A DNA stretch of 64,000 bases from Silurus meridionalis (Eukaryota > Chordata > Actinopteri > Siluriformes > Siluridae): assembly GCF_014805685.1 (NCBI RefSeq), contig NC_060892.1:4422490-4486489 (forward strand). The letters are read 5' to 3'. A program made the translations under genes and the position numbers. Shown piece by piece: positions 10,884 to 23,000 of the stretch. Under the pieces are notes generated by a model. It did not search any database and was not told where the DNA came from. It saw only the letters and a list, made by a program, of their open reading frames with translations. Position 1 is the stretch's first letter. Each line of letters opens with the position of its first letter.

Positions 10884-11045
10884 GTTTAGCTTTTGGCAGA
10901 ACCTTTTATCCAGAGTGACCTCTAACTAAGCAGTTGAGGGTTAAGGGCCTTGCTCCAGTTCCCAGCAGTTTCAGTTTGGTGGTGCTGAGATTTGAACTTG
11001 GGACCTTCCAATTGCTCATGAGTCCAATGACTTAAACCACTATTT
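10884..11045 (-). mobile_element. tRNA-derived SINE
   Basis: Minus copy with the tail region 'ggcagaaccttttatccag', the body 'aagcagttgagggttaagg' and 'gagatttgaacttgggacc', then the reverse A-box side 'atgacttaaaccact'. Confidence 0.75.
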
Positions 11046-11129
11046 TCATGTTAAGTCAAAGTGCATGTTTTTCTGGAACAGAAATCTTCATAGCACCAAT
11101 AAATATTCACTATATACTAGACACTTTTA

Positions 11130-11266
11130 TCATTTGCTCAGAAGGTTGTGGATTCAATTCCCAGCACCACCAACTTGCCCCTGCTGGATCTTTTGAGCAA
11201 TGTCTTTAACCCTCAACTGCTCATTTGTATAAATGTTGCTCTGGATGGAGGTGTCTGCCTCATGGT
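11130..11266 (+). mobile_element. tRNA-derived SINE, 5' truncated
   Basis: Plus copy beginning at the B-box side ('gctcagaaggttgtggattc' then 'aattcccagcaccacca'), through 'tttaaccctcaactgctca', to 'gttgctctggatggaggtg' of the tail. Confidence 0.7.
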
Positions 11267-11462
11267 TATTTCGGCTGTCTGGAGAGTGAATATTATTATT
11301 AATACAGTGGTCTGATATCACGTAATTATTCTTATAACCGTTTTTCAAATTTTAATGGAAATCCTGTAAACCGTCGGATTGCCTTTCCTGCAAAAGTGTA
11401 TGAATTACATATATTGTAATTTTAGTTGTTTTTTGAAGACATATATTGACATGTTCCCGGGG

Positions 11463-11985
11463 AACCAGTGACCAGTGTTCCTGTACTTTACCTGTCTCGG
11501 GATCTGCCTGGTTCGTCCCAGCACCCTACCTCTGGATGGAGTTCTCCTCGATTGGAGGTCACTCTGTTCAGCTGGGAATAGCTTTGTATCGGCAGCCTAG
11601 GGATCCATGAGCTTATGAAGCAACACAGGAGCTTTATAGATGGATTTAATGTCAACAGTCTACTACAATGGCTCAGGACCACAGGTTGCATTTTAGTGCC
11701 TATTTCTGCACACCTCAACAATGATGAACTATATTGAATGAAAATTGGGTGCCACTCAGATGAGGATTCTCTTTTGAGTCTGGTTCCTCACAGGGTTTCT
11801 TCCTCATACCATCTCAGGAAGTTTTCCTTTCCACAGAAGCCACTGTCTCACTCATTAGGGACAAACTTACAATTATAAGACGCAAACTTACATACTAATT
11901 ATTACTGATTTATCTCTGTAAAGCTGCTTTGAGACAATTGTCCATTGGTAAAAGTGCTCTACAAATAATAATGAATTGGATATAA
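11463..11985 (+). mobile_element. LINE-like 3' region, family A copy 4 (long)
   Basis: The longest family A copy. It starts at 'ccagtgaccagtgttcctgt' and carries the shared words 'gccactcagatgaggat', 'gtttcttcctcataccatc', 'attagggacaaacttaca' and 'gctgctttgagacaatt'. The same left boundary word occurs reversed at the far end of the minus copy near 35.2 kb, which defines a unit of at least 450-520 bp. Confidence 0.75.
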
Positions 11986-13325
11986 AAGACTCAATGTCTC
12001 ATTGGTGCATTCTTGAGATCTCCTTCTTAACGATGTTTAGCTAATCAGGAGTGCTAAGTCTAATTACAAGCTAATATTAGCTGTTCTGGGGCTTCCCTTT
12101 GTCATTTTTCGACACATCTGAGGAAAATGTTGATGTTCTCGACATATATATTCTTTGTCACTGTATCTTTACATCATGCTAAACAGCCATTGGCTAGCTA
12201 AACCTCAGTTATTTGCTAGCTGCTATTCTCATTTGCCAGGCATCCATATTTCACAGTTGCCTAGCAACAACATTCTCATTATTAACTGTTTTGCCATCTC
12301 ATTTTGGAAAGTGTTTCCAGTTTAAGGGCACCGCCATGACATTTGGAAGTTTGCGAGGTATCAAAGTCTCACACGTTAAATATCACGGCGTGCAACATTT
12401 GCAGCTGTTGCATCGGAGTTTAATCCCTGTACACAAAGCTGAGGCTTGGCATATTGAAAGCCAGCCAATGATCTGCCTTTATGTCCACAGTCTGTACCGT
12501 CTCTATCTTTGACTCCCGTCTGACGCGAGACAATTGTGCGATATTCAGACGATACAAACGGAAGATGATATCACAAGACACTAAATACTGAAATTAACAG
12601 ACCCCCACCCCCAAAAAAAAGAAGAAGAAAAAAAAAACGGGATTGATGTTTCATGGTGTTGCATTTTTTTCACCTTCTTGACCCAGCAGACATCCCAAGA
12701 GTATAACTACAAGCATCACACATTCACGGCTTTGAAGATCTCACTGCCCTCTGCCTCCCGCTGCTTTGATTCAGCGCTCGGAGGAATATTGATTCGCCCG
12801 CCTTCGCTCTATCTCTCCTCAATATTTCATTCTTCTCATATCATAGTCATACCATTATCACAATTCGCTGCAATGCTATTGTCTGTGTTCGCTAAAGGCA
12901 TGAGAAAACTCTTTGTGTTACCCATTAGGCTTACGTTATCATTTAGTCGATGTATTGTTAAAGATAAAACACCTGGCTGGTGTAACCGGTTATTCTTTCA
13001 TGTAAAAACAACATGATGTGTAAATGTTTAGTTCATACACAGGGTTTTGTTACACACAGGCTTTACTGTGTTTTGAACTGCAGCTCTGATGTTGGTTCAA
13101 CGGGGTCGTAGATGTGAGTCGGATGTGAACAAAAGATGCACGAAACCAGTGTGAATGAGGAGGAAAACATTCAACATGGTATTGAAATAATGAGTAGCAG
13201 TTCATATGCATTCTTGGTGTTGCAAACACCATTTTGTAAAACATCCAATAGATCAGAGTGGTACGAATTTGAATAAACAAGCATTTATTATTATTTATTT
13301 TTTTTGCCTTTCTTCTTATTTTTGA
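11986..13325. other. Unique non-coding sequence with enhancer-like stretches
   Basis: 12290-12520 and 12680-13020 are complex and non-repetitive. A-rich interruptions lie at 12608-12640. Frames of up to 112 codons occur without recognisable domains. Regulatory DNA is possible, inferred from texture only. Confidence 0.35.
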
Positions 13326-13575
13326 TCAGAATCAGAATCAGAATCAGAATCAGGTTTATTGGCCAAGTGTGTTGACACACACAAGGAATTTGGTTCCAGC
13401 TGTTTGTTACTCTCAAAAGTACAGACATAAATAAAAACCTATACATGACAAAACAGACTCAACAAGACAAAAACAGACTATACAAGACAATACAGACAAT
13501 ACAGACAATATGAGACAGTATAGACAGTGTGGGTAATATTACAGTTAATACTGCTCCTGTACAGTTAATAAGTCG
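13326..13575. repeat. Dispersed LINE-3'-end-like repeat with (GAATCA)n
   Basis: A (gaatca)n run at 13326-13353 is followed by 'ggtttattggccaagtgtg' and 'acacacaaggaatttggtt', words common at 3' ends of teleost non-LTR elements read in reverse. The body then becomes an A/C-rich 'acaagacaatacagac' simple repeat. Confidence 0.6.
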
Positions 13576-14227
<652 letters not shown>

Positions 14228-14338
14228 GCCTAAATAAAGTGTATGTTAGAATAAATTAAAGCCATTAATTTAAATGTCTTTTTATCATTTATTTTGCATG
14301 TATTTATTTATATTCAATTATTTATTTATTTACTCATT

Positions 14339-14341
<3 letters not shown>

Positions 14342-14405
<64 letters not shown>
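14342..14405. repeat. (TA)n microsatellite followed by T run
   Basis: An uninterrupted AT tract of 64 bp, then an 8-9 bp T run. It is separated from the 14.1-kb tract by about 115 bp of AAAT/ATTT-type low complexity. Confidence 0.95.
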
Positions 14406-14413
<8 letters not shown>

Positions 14414-14999
14414 TATCTATACTAAAGTAATTTTCTGTAATACATTAATTAACTATTAATTAATGCTGGGTTTTCACTATGCAACATTTTACACTGTACA
14501 TTCCTGGTTTTATGTTAACCAGGATTCCGAGCACCTGCTTTCACACTGTACTTGCTTAAAATGAAAATGGTCCTAACCTTGTGCCTAAATGTGAAACGAA
14601 GCTACCCCAGGGTTAAATGCAGGGTTAAGAGCGACTCTACCCTGGGGTTAAATGTGGTGTGAAATGTTTTACTGAAATACATATAATTCCTCCCAACTCA
14701 TATATTTTCCAGATCCATGTCCCCTTAGGGCCTTCAAACACTGCATCATCACTATGGAACAGAATTACCTACAGAGTGACAACACACAGAAAAATAGGGG
14801 TGTTGTTTCTGTACCTGTAAGATACTGGAAATATACCTTAAGGTGTCAACTGTGGACCTTTGGGTTTTTTTTATTTACGCATTTGTACTCTTTTAGGTAC
14901 ATTCCTGTTCCCTTGGTTTTTCTGTGTAAAGGAAAGTTGAAGTTTACCATTAAGTAGTAACTCCTCACTGGTTCCGCTGGGTGTCGTCGTTTTACCCCC
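14406..14999. other. Unique non-coding, upstream of exon-like block
   Basis: No coding evidence. 14500-14680 contains loosely repeated 'ggggttaaatg' words (accttaacc/gggttaaatg). Could include proximal promoter sequence if the 15-kb exon model is right. Confidence 0.35.
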
Positions 15000-15470
15000 T
15001 CAAGTCCCCGGGGCATTTTTTTTTTCAGATTTTTAACATGGCAAAGGGGGAAAACAGAGACCCCCCTCTCCCCTTCTCCCTCTCTTTTTCTTCTCTCTCT
15101 CCACCCCCAGCCAGGATTCCCAACCTGAAGAAAAGTGCTTGGACGTGGACACATATTAGCGGAGGAACAGCTGAAAACTATTTCAGCCGGTCGGTCCGCA
15201 ACTTTTTTTTTTTTTCTCAGCTCCACTCGCATTTCAGGGTTTAACTGCGAACCCGAACCGGAACTGGACCATCATGCCGAACTGAAAAACGGAGATTTCT
15301 CATTTCCACCTAAACTTTTAGGGGGGTACGTGTGGATTTTTCTTCACCTCCTTCTCCTTCTTCTGCTTCTTCTTCTTTTTCATGGATGCGACTTAATGCA
15401 GGAATAAAACTGATCCGCATTTGACCCGGACTGACCTGGAGATTTGGACCGGGACAGAGCGCGCGCTGTG
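15000..15470 (+). other. Candidate 5' (UTR) exon with splice donor
   Basis: CpG-containing sequence unlike its AT-rich flanks, ending CTGTG|GTGAGT with the donor at 15471. ATGs within it (for example 15274 and 15382) open only very short frames that stop before the donor, as expected of a 5'-UTR exon with small upstream frames. The left edge is unresolved. Transcription may start near 15.0-15.2 kb, or the exon may begin at 15221 after a T-rich tract ending ctcag. No gene identity can be assigned. Confidence 0.4.
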
Positions 15471-15624
15471 GTGAGTTTAACGGGAAAAAACTGTGCGGTT
15501 CTGCTTTGATGTTGGTACTGAAAATCCGAATCAACTCCGGAATGCGTGCACACCTATTCATTCATGTACTACTATATTATTCTTTATTTTCTTTTGTTTG
15601 TTTGTTTGTTTTTTTTTGTTTTTG

Positions 15625-15625
<1 letters not shown>

Positions 15626-15670
<45 letters not shown>
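15626..15670. repeat. (TA)n microsatellite
   Basis: An uninterrupted TA tract about 155 bp downstream of the candidate donor, preceded by a (TTTG)n/T-rich run. Confidence 0.95.
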
Positions 15671-15674
<4 letters not shown>

Positions 15675-15819
15675 AAATAAATAAATACAATCACTAACAA
15701 ATCATGACAAATTTCTTATTCATGAAAGCATTAAATTTTGATTTTGATTCAGCTTTACAAAATAACCTAATAATAACAAACAGAATTTAATAAACACAAA
15801 ATTGCGCAAAACACCTTTT

Positions 15820-15821
<2 letters not shown>

Positions 15822-15906
<85 letters not shown>
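15822..15906. repeat. (TA)n microsatellite, 85 bp
   Basis: The longest pure TA tract in the window. Assembly length may be unreliable. Confidence 0.95.
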
Positions 15907-15908
<2 letters not shown>

Positions 15909-16284
15909 AATCGGAGCAAAAATTAACCGGTTCCAGTGAAAGCCGCATTTGTCAGGTTTATCCACGGAATTCAATATAAAGCATTAAAAAAAATGAATTA
16001 TCATAATTTTCTTTAAGTAAACATTTTCAACATCATGTTTTATTAAAATAATGAGCGGTTTTTGAGCTTCACGAGTCAACCCGAATTCAGATTCGGTTTT
16101 GAACCCGGTTTCTTTTTTCTTCTTCTTTTTTTGAACCTTTTATAGAAACAGCTTTAGAACGTTTTTTCCCCTTTAATCATGTATCTACATGTGTATATTT
16201 GTATATAGATTTTAATGCGTTTAAATAAAGAAAAGGAAAAAAAATTGAAACAAAAATCGCACACTAGTTTACTATGTAGTAGGT

Positions 16285-16475
16285 TTAAATAGCACGTCCC
16301 CAACGGTCGCGCGCTCATTGGTCTCCATTGCGACCTGCAAGCATGCGCACTTCCATACTAAAGAGAGCGCACTAACCCTCAGGGCACCTTCCCCATAGTG
16401 CTACAGTAGTGCAGATCTGTGAATGCGCACTGTTTACTTCCCGAGTGCGCAGGACGCCTCTCAGGACTACTTTTA
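16285..16475. promoter_or_regulatory. CpG-rich island with repeated TGCGCA words
   Basis: Contains 'ggtcgcgcgctcattggtc' (CpGs plus an inverted CCAAT box). It also has three NRF1-like half sites: gcatgcgcac near 16340, atgcgcact near 16422 and gtgcgcagg near 16445. It sits about 0.8 kb downstream of the candidate donor. It could be an alternative promoter or a CpG-rich transposon remnant, since 'tttactatgtagtagg' at its left edge resembles dispersed fish repeats. Confidence 0.3.
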
Positions 16476-16614
16476 TATATATATTTAGAAATTATTCACC
16501 ATATAAATGGGTTACACATGAATTAAAGATGTTATATTACTATTTGTTAATAGTTGGGTTTACAGGTGGAAATGTTACACTGAAAGATTTAGTTTTTTAC
16601 ATTATTTCTATGTT

Positions 16615-16650
16615 TATTCATTCATTCATTCATTCATTCATTCATTCATT
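16615..16650. repeat. (TTCA)n microsatellite
   Basis: About nine ATTC units. Confidence 0.93.
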
Positions 16651-17060
16651 AATGCCTTTATCTATTTATACTTAAGTGTTTTTTGTCCTCTGTGCCACTT
16701 TAATCTGATTAACTATTAACTAATGATGGGTTTTTACAATCAAATGTTTCACACTGTATGTTTGAGGTTTGTTATTAGTGAAATACATTCACAGGTGGTA
16801 CAGAATAAAAAACAACAAAAATGCTGATGCAGCTATCTTTGTTTGGTTTGACTATTATAGAGTGAAAAATAGTTTTTATAGGTATCTGGGAGCAACCCGG
16901 GCATATGTGTTTTGGAGGGTATATATACATATATATGTGTCTTGTATGTGTATTTATGCAGTTACGTTTTCTTAACGAACGGATTAATCTTCTCGCAATA
17001 TCCCTTCTACACGTTTTAGATGTTTTTAACTTTTTAGAAACTGGAGACTACATGCATTTA
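16651..17060. other. AT-rich non-coding
   Basis: No recognised feature. The frames of 64-68 codons are AT-driven. Confidence 0.45.
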
Positions 17061-17312
17061 TTTCCACGATGCTTGTTTACTGTAATGCGCTCTACCTGAG
17101 GGCCTCTGCTGTACCTCGGCTTTAACACCTAGGAGTCTGGCCCCTGCTGATCGTTCAGATCTCCTCTCGCATTCAACATTTGGTCAAAGAGTATATTCAT
17201 TGAATAGCTTCCCTAGGATCCCCAATGATTAAAAACAAAGGGTGAAAGAGCGTTCTCAGTTGCTGGACCTAGGTTCTGGAATGAGGTTGTGGCCTACAAT
17301 TTATTTAAACGG
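17061..17312 (+). pseudogene. L2-type LINE ORF2 C-terminal relic
   Basis: Two reading-frame islands typical of the 3' part of L2/CR1-group reverse transcriptase ORFs. MLVYCNALY at 17069-17095 matches the common '.DYCNALY' block. AFSVAGPRFWNEVVAY at 17250-17297 matches the 'AFSVAAPRLWN.LP' block. They are in different frames, so at least one frameshift lies between. Only the C-terminal end survives. Confidence 0.7.
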
Positions 17313-17317
17313 CTTTA

Positions 17318-17440
17318 TTCAATTGGGGGTTAAGGGCTTTGCTCAAGGGCCCAGGAGCAGCAGGTTGGTGGAGCTGGGATTTGCACTCGCAAGACCTTTC
17401 TATCAGAAGGCCAGTGTCTTACCCACTGAGCTATTACTTG
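17318..17440 (-). mobile_element. tRNA-derived SINE, 3' truncated
   Basis: Minus copy directly after the L2 relic. Body word 'gggttaagggctttgctcaa', B-box side 'gctgggatttgcactcgca' and A-box side 'cttacccactgagctatta'. The adjacency may be coincidental or an insertion into the LINE. Confidence 0.75.
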
Positions 17441-18152
17441 CATATCAAGGTCTTAAGTTATGTCATTAAGCATATTTTTTTTAGCATATGATTCAGTATA
17501 AAATTCCCATTTGATGTTTCTCAGTTTGTTTATGTCTATGGGATTTTTTAAATACTGTAGTACAGCATGTCATTGATTTTAAATGTACTTTATGAATAAA
17601 TTGTGACTGACTGAATAACACAAATTTACCCAAAGCCAACAGACATGGTTTAAAAAGACAGTATGCTCTTTTATCCTGTAATGGCTCATTCTAAAAAAGT
17701 CAATCACAGCTGATCCCTGACCTCTGCTAAATGTTAGTGTATGAACTGGAGCAAATAAACATCAAATCCTCTTTATTCTCTTAAAAAAAGCAAAGAAAAC
17801 CCAAATTACAGGTGAATGTTGCCCTGAATGTGACATTTCTCATTAGACTTGATTAAACATGATCTCTTTCTGTGGTTTTCTGTTTGAAATTCTGCTTTTT
17901 GGGGAACAAAACACAACAATTTCGCTGGAAAGACTTGTGTCTTTAATTTGGTTGTGTGATTTGTTTGATAGGGTAATTATTGTTTTATGAACGCTTTTTT
18001 TTTTCTTTTTAAGTGTTAGCCTCCTTTTGTTAGTCTGATGTGTTTGTAGGATCCTTTTGTGGCCCGCTGTGCAAGTTCTCTACAATATCAAGCTACAAAG
18101 CAACAGGAGGCAATCTTTTATGTCTTGAGATATACGTATATACAGTATATAT

Positions 18153-18153
<1 letters not shown>
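17441..18153. other. Unique non-coding, AT-rich
   Basis: No recognised exon or repeat. T runs near 17995-18005. Confidence 0.45.

Positions 18154-18185
<32 letters not shown>
18154..18185. repeat. (AC)n microsatellite
   Basis: An uninterrupted AC tract, preceded by short TA-rich sequence. Confidence 0.93.
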
Positions 18186-18187
<2 letters not shown>

Positions 18188-18369
18188 CTCAATAAATGTG
18201 TATGGAGATATTATGAAGTGCGGCTAGCTAGCTTGCTAAACTGCAGGCAAAGCTTGTACAAAGCCTAGCGTGCAAACTAATTTTCACAGTGATTAGTTCA
18301 TCAAAGCTCTAGCAAGGTTTAGCTTCATTTACTTTACAGTTACTACTGTTTGGATTGTTTTAATGACAG

Positions 18370-18790
18370 ACAGTAATATAACAGGCGGATAAATACAACA
18401 AAATAAAATAATATGACCGGCATAAAAACTGGTAATTTCTAAATATAATAATAAACGTGAATCCAGGGTGTTGTTTTTTGTTCATTTTGCTTGCTTGGGG
18501 GTTTAAATTTAGCAGCAATTTATTATGTGTTAGCGGCCGGAGCCCCTTTAAGAAGGTAGTGAATGGAGGTAAGACATGTGACCAAGGCATCTTGACATGC
18601 ATCAGCAGTGAGTCATAGACGGATGTGGCGGAGAGAATCCAGTCATTTTCCAAAATAAAACCGTTCAGAATCAGATAATAAATAAAACGGAAATAATGTA
18701 AGTTATGTATTTTTTCTGTGCGCCCCTGTACCAATTGACCCAGGGACCGGTGCCGGTCAGCGGCCCATGGGTTGAGGACCACTGCCGTAT
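18370..18790 (-). mobile_element. hAT-type element relic
   Basis: The right boundary, reverse-complemented, reads 'cagtggtcctcaacccatgg' and continues 'ccgctgaccggcaccggtcc', a CAG-starting terminus like other vertebrate hAT elements. The same terminal words recur at 55507-55580. The left end is not resolved and no target duplication was found. A 150-codon minus-strand frame across it has no transposase signature. Confidence 0.6.
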
Positions 18791-18829
18791 AGCATGTTGA
18801 TGAAAGGTTCAAAAGCAGGGAACTGTTTT

Positions 18830-19600
18830 ACGAGCTTTTATGATGTGCCAATGTGCTGATATATAAATAGCAAAAAAGGAAAACAAAGCCAGTTTTTTTG
18901 ATAACGTCCCTGCCCGAGCTGATCTTGTGAGAAGTTTGTTTCCAACTTGCTTTGATCACATCATGCCTCTGATCCACCGCCTCATCCCAGTGACTGTGAT
19001 ACCTGCCGTGATCTAGCGATGGACATCAACTAATTACATTCATCAAAAAGAAGAGCTGTTTTTTGTGTCAGGAAGTCAGCGGGACATCCTCTAGCCTGCA
19101 GTCAATGCACTTTAATTCAAACCGAACCAGCTTTGCTCAGGCATAGTGCTTGGAAGCAGTAATGAAGGAAAACACGCTGTACGATCAAAACAAACAATTA
19201 CCGGGGCCTGAAAAGACTCAAACCCTTCAGAGAGGTTATCCAAAGAAGGGCCGCATCTCAGCTCGCTCGCATTCATGGATAAAATGAGCGTTCTTTGTGT
19301 AACAATGAGAGATCTGCAATTACCCGGCGTTTGTCTTGAGTGGCAGAAGCGTTAATGGCAGCCGCACCAGAGCGTCTTGTAACGCCAACACATGGCAAGG
19401 AGGAAAGGGGAAACGAAGGGAGAGAGAGGCGTGTACGCGAGTGCATCTGTGCTGCCAGCTAATTGTGTTTATTCCTCTTAATTTGTCCTGAGTGCTAAAT
19501 CGGTGCTCTTCAGAGCTGGGTGGGTGCAATTTGTCTGGTGGTAATAAAAGAACAAGCGCCATGTCTTTGAAATCTGCCCTCCTCCTCCTCCTCCTCCTTT
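18830..19600. promoter_or_regulatory. Candidate conserved non-coding block
   Basis: Long single-copy-looking sequence with many TAATTA/ATTA homeodomain-like cores (near 19032, 19460 and 19318, for example) and no coding frame. It ends in a (CTC)n run at about 19579-19598. Enhancer function is inferred from texture. Confidence 0.25.
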
Positions 19601-20104
19601 TCCTGCAGCCAGCGGAGCTAATGGATCTACGACATCCATTTGGCCATGTCCATTCTAGGCCTGGGTAACCGTATTACACCTCCAAGGATGAATGTTCAGT
19701 CGGGTGTAGTTATCAAGAGCTTGTTCTGAAATGTTCTCTATAGCTCCATAAGATCTGGTGCAAAATGATATGCATTTGAATGCGCAGTTCGGGTTCTGCC
19801 ACAAGCATTCTTCCAAATATCTTTGTATGAACAATTGCATTCTTTCTTCTAGAGGGTAATCCTTCATGTGTGGTATCTTAATATTATAAACCACATTTCA
19901 TTTATCATGAAACCACTTGAAGTGCAAAACCTCGAGGGAGTTACTGTGGACACCTCAAAGTAGCCGACTTTCCACTTAGAACATGCTCAGATCTGTTTTA
20001 TTTCACTTAAACCACACCAATGTGTTTAATGTATTTAAAAAACTGCACTTATTAGTTTTCCACTTGTGGCAACATTTAAGTAGCAGCACAAAACAATTCC
20101 TGTT
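19601..20104. other. Unique non-coding
   Basis: No recognised feature. The frame of 79 codons on the minus strand is not supported by any motif. Confidence 0.4.
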
Positions 20105-20345
20105 TTAGATTAGATCCGATTAGATTCAACTTGATTGTGCATAGTACATGTACAGAGCCATAATGCAGTTAGCATCTAACCAGAAGTACATAAGTGGGCT
20201 ATTCACAGTAAATAGCATTTTGTTAAATGAGGGTATGGGTCCATATGTACAGGGGTGAGGGTGATTAATGTACAGAAGTTAATAGTTAACTATAGTTAAT
20301 AAGACATGGTATATATCGTAATATACAGTATAACTGTGCAAAGAT
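20105..20345. repeat. Dispersed repeat with TTAGA start, copy 2
   Basis: Second copy of the 1464-1715 repeat: 'agtacatgtacagagccat', 'agcatctaaccagaagtac' and 'gggtgattaatgtacagaa'. The TTAGA run is shorter here (20105-20126). The matching left boundary supports a defined element end. Confidence 0.65.
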
Positions 20346-20399
20346 TGTGCAGAGGATAAGACATCTCAAGAAGATGACATTTTCAAAGTAACACGATAT

Positions 20400-20695
20400 A
20401 CATATTCAATTCAGTTGTATTTTTTTAGCACTTTTTTAGCACTTTTTTACAACGGACCTTGTCTAAAAAGCAGCTTTACACAAATAAAGCGGTAATAAGG
20501 TTCTATAAAGGAATGTGTAATTTTATTGCATACAAGGTAGTTTTTTCCAATTGTTTATCCCTAATGAGCAAATCGGTGGTGACTCTGGCCAGGAAATCTC
20601 CCTGAGATTGCATGATGAAGAAACCTTTAGAGCAACCAGACTCGTCTGAGTGGCACCAAATGTCCATTCATTGCAGTTCCATATGTAAATACATG
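20400..20695 (-). mobile_element. LINE-like 3' end, family A copy 5
   Basis: Minus copy. The left edge carries 'aattcagttgtattttt' and 'agcagctttacacaa', the reverse of the family terminus. The interior carries the reverse of 'gagtttttcctngcca', and 'cgtctgagtggcaccaaatg' is the reverse of the 'ggtgccactcagatgag' block. Confidence 0.65.
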
Positions 20696-21480
20696 ACTGT
20701 TTGTTTACTACATTATCATTAGAAGGGTGTAATAGTAGCTATCAAACGTTATTCCTTTCTCATCTTTTTTCTGTTTCTGAATCGGAAATTGGGTTCATTA
20801 GCACCCTGGGAGAACCGAAATAGGTGGTGTAATCGACTGTTTGCTAGCTACTTTTTTTTTTTTTGTGGAGTGAGCGGTTCAGGACCATGTCAAATATCCA
20901 TTTACCATGCTGACTGAGTGTCTGAGCGTTGCGAACACTTAGATTATTTTCTAAGAATGAGAAATAAAGCGTGCTGTTTTCTAGATCAGAGCCGGTTAAC
21001 CTTTGTGTTTATCGCTGCAGGCAAACAGTCAGCGTGATGGTGTCTGTATTAACTTCTGCAAACGACAGACGATCTAAAAGCCGGGTATCTCTTGAAGCAG
21101 GGCATGTTGGAAGGAAGAAAAAAAAACGAAAAGCGAGAGGGAAAAAAATAATCTCTGCGAAGGGAACCGAAATTGTATTTACTTGCTGGCCTCTTGTACA
21201 GAAGAAACGGCGGGTTAGCGGCTCTGAAAAGATAAGGAGCAGAGCTACAGGAGTCGTCGCAGACGAAAGGATTGATCCCACTAGTTTAATTTCATCCTCC
21301 TCTTTGGCCGCTCGTCTGCGTGCGGATGTGGACTGGCTGATGCAGTCCATTCCTGAGGCCAGCTGATAAAGCTGTGACGTAGCGTTCACCTCCGCCAAGT
21401 CCAAAGGGTCTGGGATTGAACAGACGCCGAGGATTTCAGACAGCTTGGCTTGATGGTTTCAGTAAAGCATCTTGATAAAG
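20696..21480. other. Unique non-coding; frame open on both strands
   Basis: 20971-21366 (+) and 21009-21404 (-) each give 131-codon open frames. The plus-strand translation is dominated by K/R-rich low complexity (GRKKKKRKARGKK) and shows no domain. An acceptor-like 'tttatcgctgcag' precedes it but no clear donor follows. Most likely stop-poor unique or regulatory sequence, not a gene. Confidence 0.3.
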
Positions 21481-23000
21481 CAGACCATCACACACCCTTT
21501 GTCCCTCTCCCTCCCCAGACACCATTTTTACGCTCGTGCTGTTCTAGGGTGCCTCCTGATTAACACATGTCAGGGGCGAGAGAGCAGGTTGTTTCTGTGC
21601 ACGTGTGATTTTTTTTTCCACTTGGCCTACATTTAGCATTTTAAACATGATGGCCAGCTGGAACGCCTGAGATGATGGAGTGTTCAGACAATGTGGGCCT
21701 GTCATAAACTCACTGTAGCCTGAGTTATGAAGCTTGGGAGCTTCTCCGAGCAAGTCCATTCTTCACAGCTGGAGGTCATGGGGGCCATATGCGACTGGCC
21801 CATTTATTCTCCACTTTGGGTGAGGGTGGATGGTTTATATTCCATTCGGAGGCGTTGATCTTAATGACTAGCTGGAGTGGCACATCAACTACAGAATGAC
21901 CTGTTGTCAGATTTAAAGAGTGAAAGATTGACAAATGGAGTCTTGCTTTTACAAGATAAAGTGTGCATTAATAGATAGAAAACTGAAAAACTAAGAATAT
22001 GAAGGGTGGCAATAATTGTAGCGTTGTTTTTGCAGAATATTCATAGCTTGACGGTTCCCCTGTTTGGTGTCACACCGACTTTAGCAGTGTTGTTTTAAGC
22101 CTAGCGCATTAATAGAGACTTGATTTGAGTTGGACTAAGCTGGCTAAAGCTGTCGTTGAATCCGTTAGGCTTGGATGCAAGCCTGGGGGCAAGAGGGCTT
22201 TGTTTGGGGTGATTGAAGAGAAGAAAGAAGGGTACAGTCACTCCATCGGTGCCAAATGTGAATCTGAAGGAGTGATGGTGGTGAGTGTGGAGGGTGGGGA
22301 GGGGGGATGCTTTTTCATGTGCTAAAAGAGGCTAATCCTCTTCCTTTTGTATGAGGCCTTGGGGGTTGGGGCATGATGGGTAGCCTGGGAGGCTTTTTTT
22401 CAAGGTCTTTTGTTGTCATTTCACTCCAATCTGAGGACATCTGTTGGGAGTGGGTGTGGCCTACCAGCTGATGGCGTGGGGGGTGATGGAACTGCAGAAC
22501 CAATAGGGATCTGGGGAAATGTGTGTAATTGTTTGTAATGTGAGTATGAAAACATGGCCTCTGGGAGCTCGCTGGAGACAGGAAGGGGGCAGCTGAACAT
22601 CCATCAAACCTTGACGGGGTTAAACATTAGACCAAATATCTGCCTGTTAATGAAAGCCACGTTTGTTTAATTAGGAATGACAAAAAGATTCGGTTGGAGA
22701 AGCAGCGAACTCGGCAGCCTCTAACTAGCATGATTGTCACCGTATGATTAAGCTCTGCTGGAAATCTCTCATTATTGTAGACCTAGTTTTTGGAAACAAC
22801 AACCTGCATTTCAGTGGAAATCACAACCCCAACTCAATCTCCCCCAGAAATACAGGAACAAAGCTTTAGCTTATTGCTGAAGTGGTAGCATCAAGGGGAC
22901 AATCTTTGTTCTCTCTATGGTACCCTTAGAGAATGCATGCTTTGCCAAGCAAGGTGCAGAAAATTAGCGCCTAGATTGACGCTTTAAAGCACGAGCGGTC
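21481..23000. other. Unique non-coding sequence
   Basis: No repeat family recognised. 22250-22500 is G-rich on the plus strand. 22600-22760 has homeodomain-like cores and could be conserved. No exon model can be supported. Confidence 0.35.

Noticed and set aside
14846..15232. 128-codon minus-strand frame over the candidate 5' exon
   Set aside because: Low-complexity K/R/E composition from pyrimidine-rich DNA; the donor signal supports a plus-strand transcript instead.
18360..18812. 150-codon minus frame as a transposase
   Set aside because: Overlaps an hAT-type relic but shows no hAT dimerisation or catalytic block; likely stop-poor non-coding sequence.
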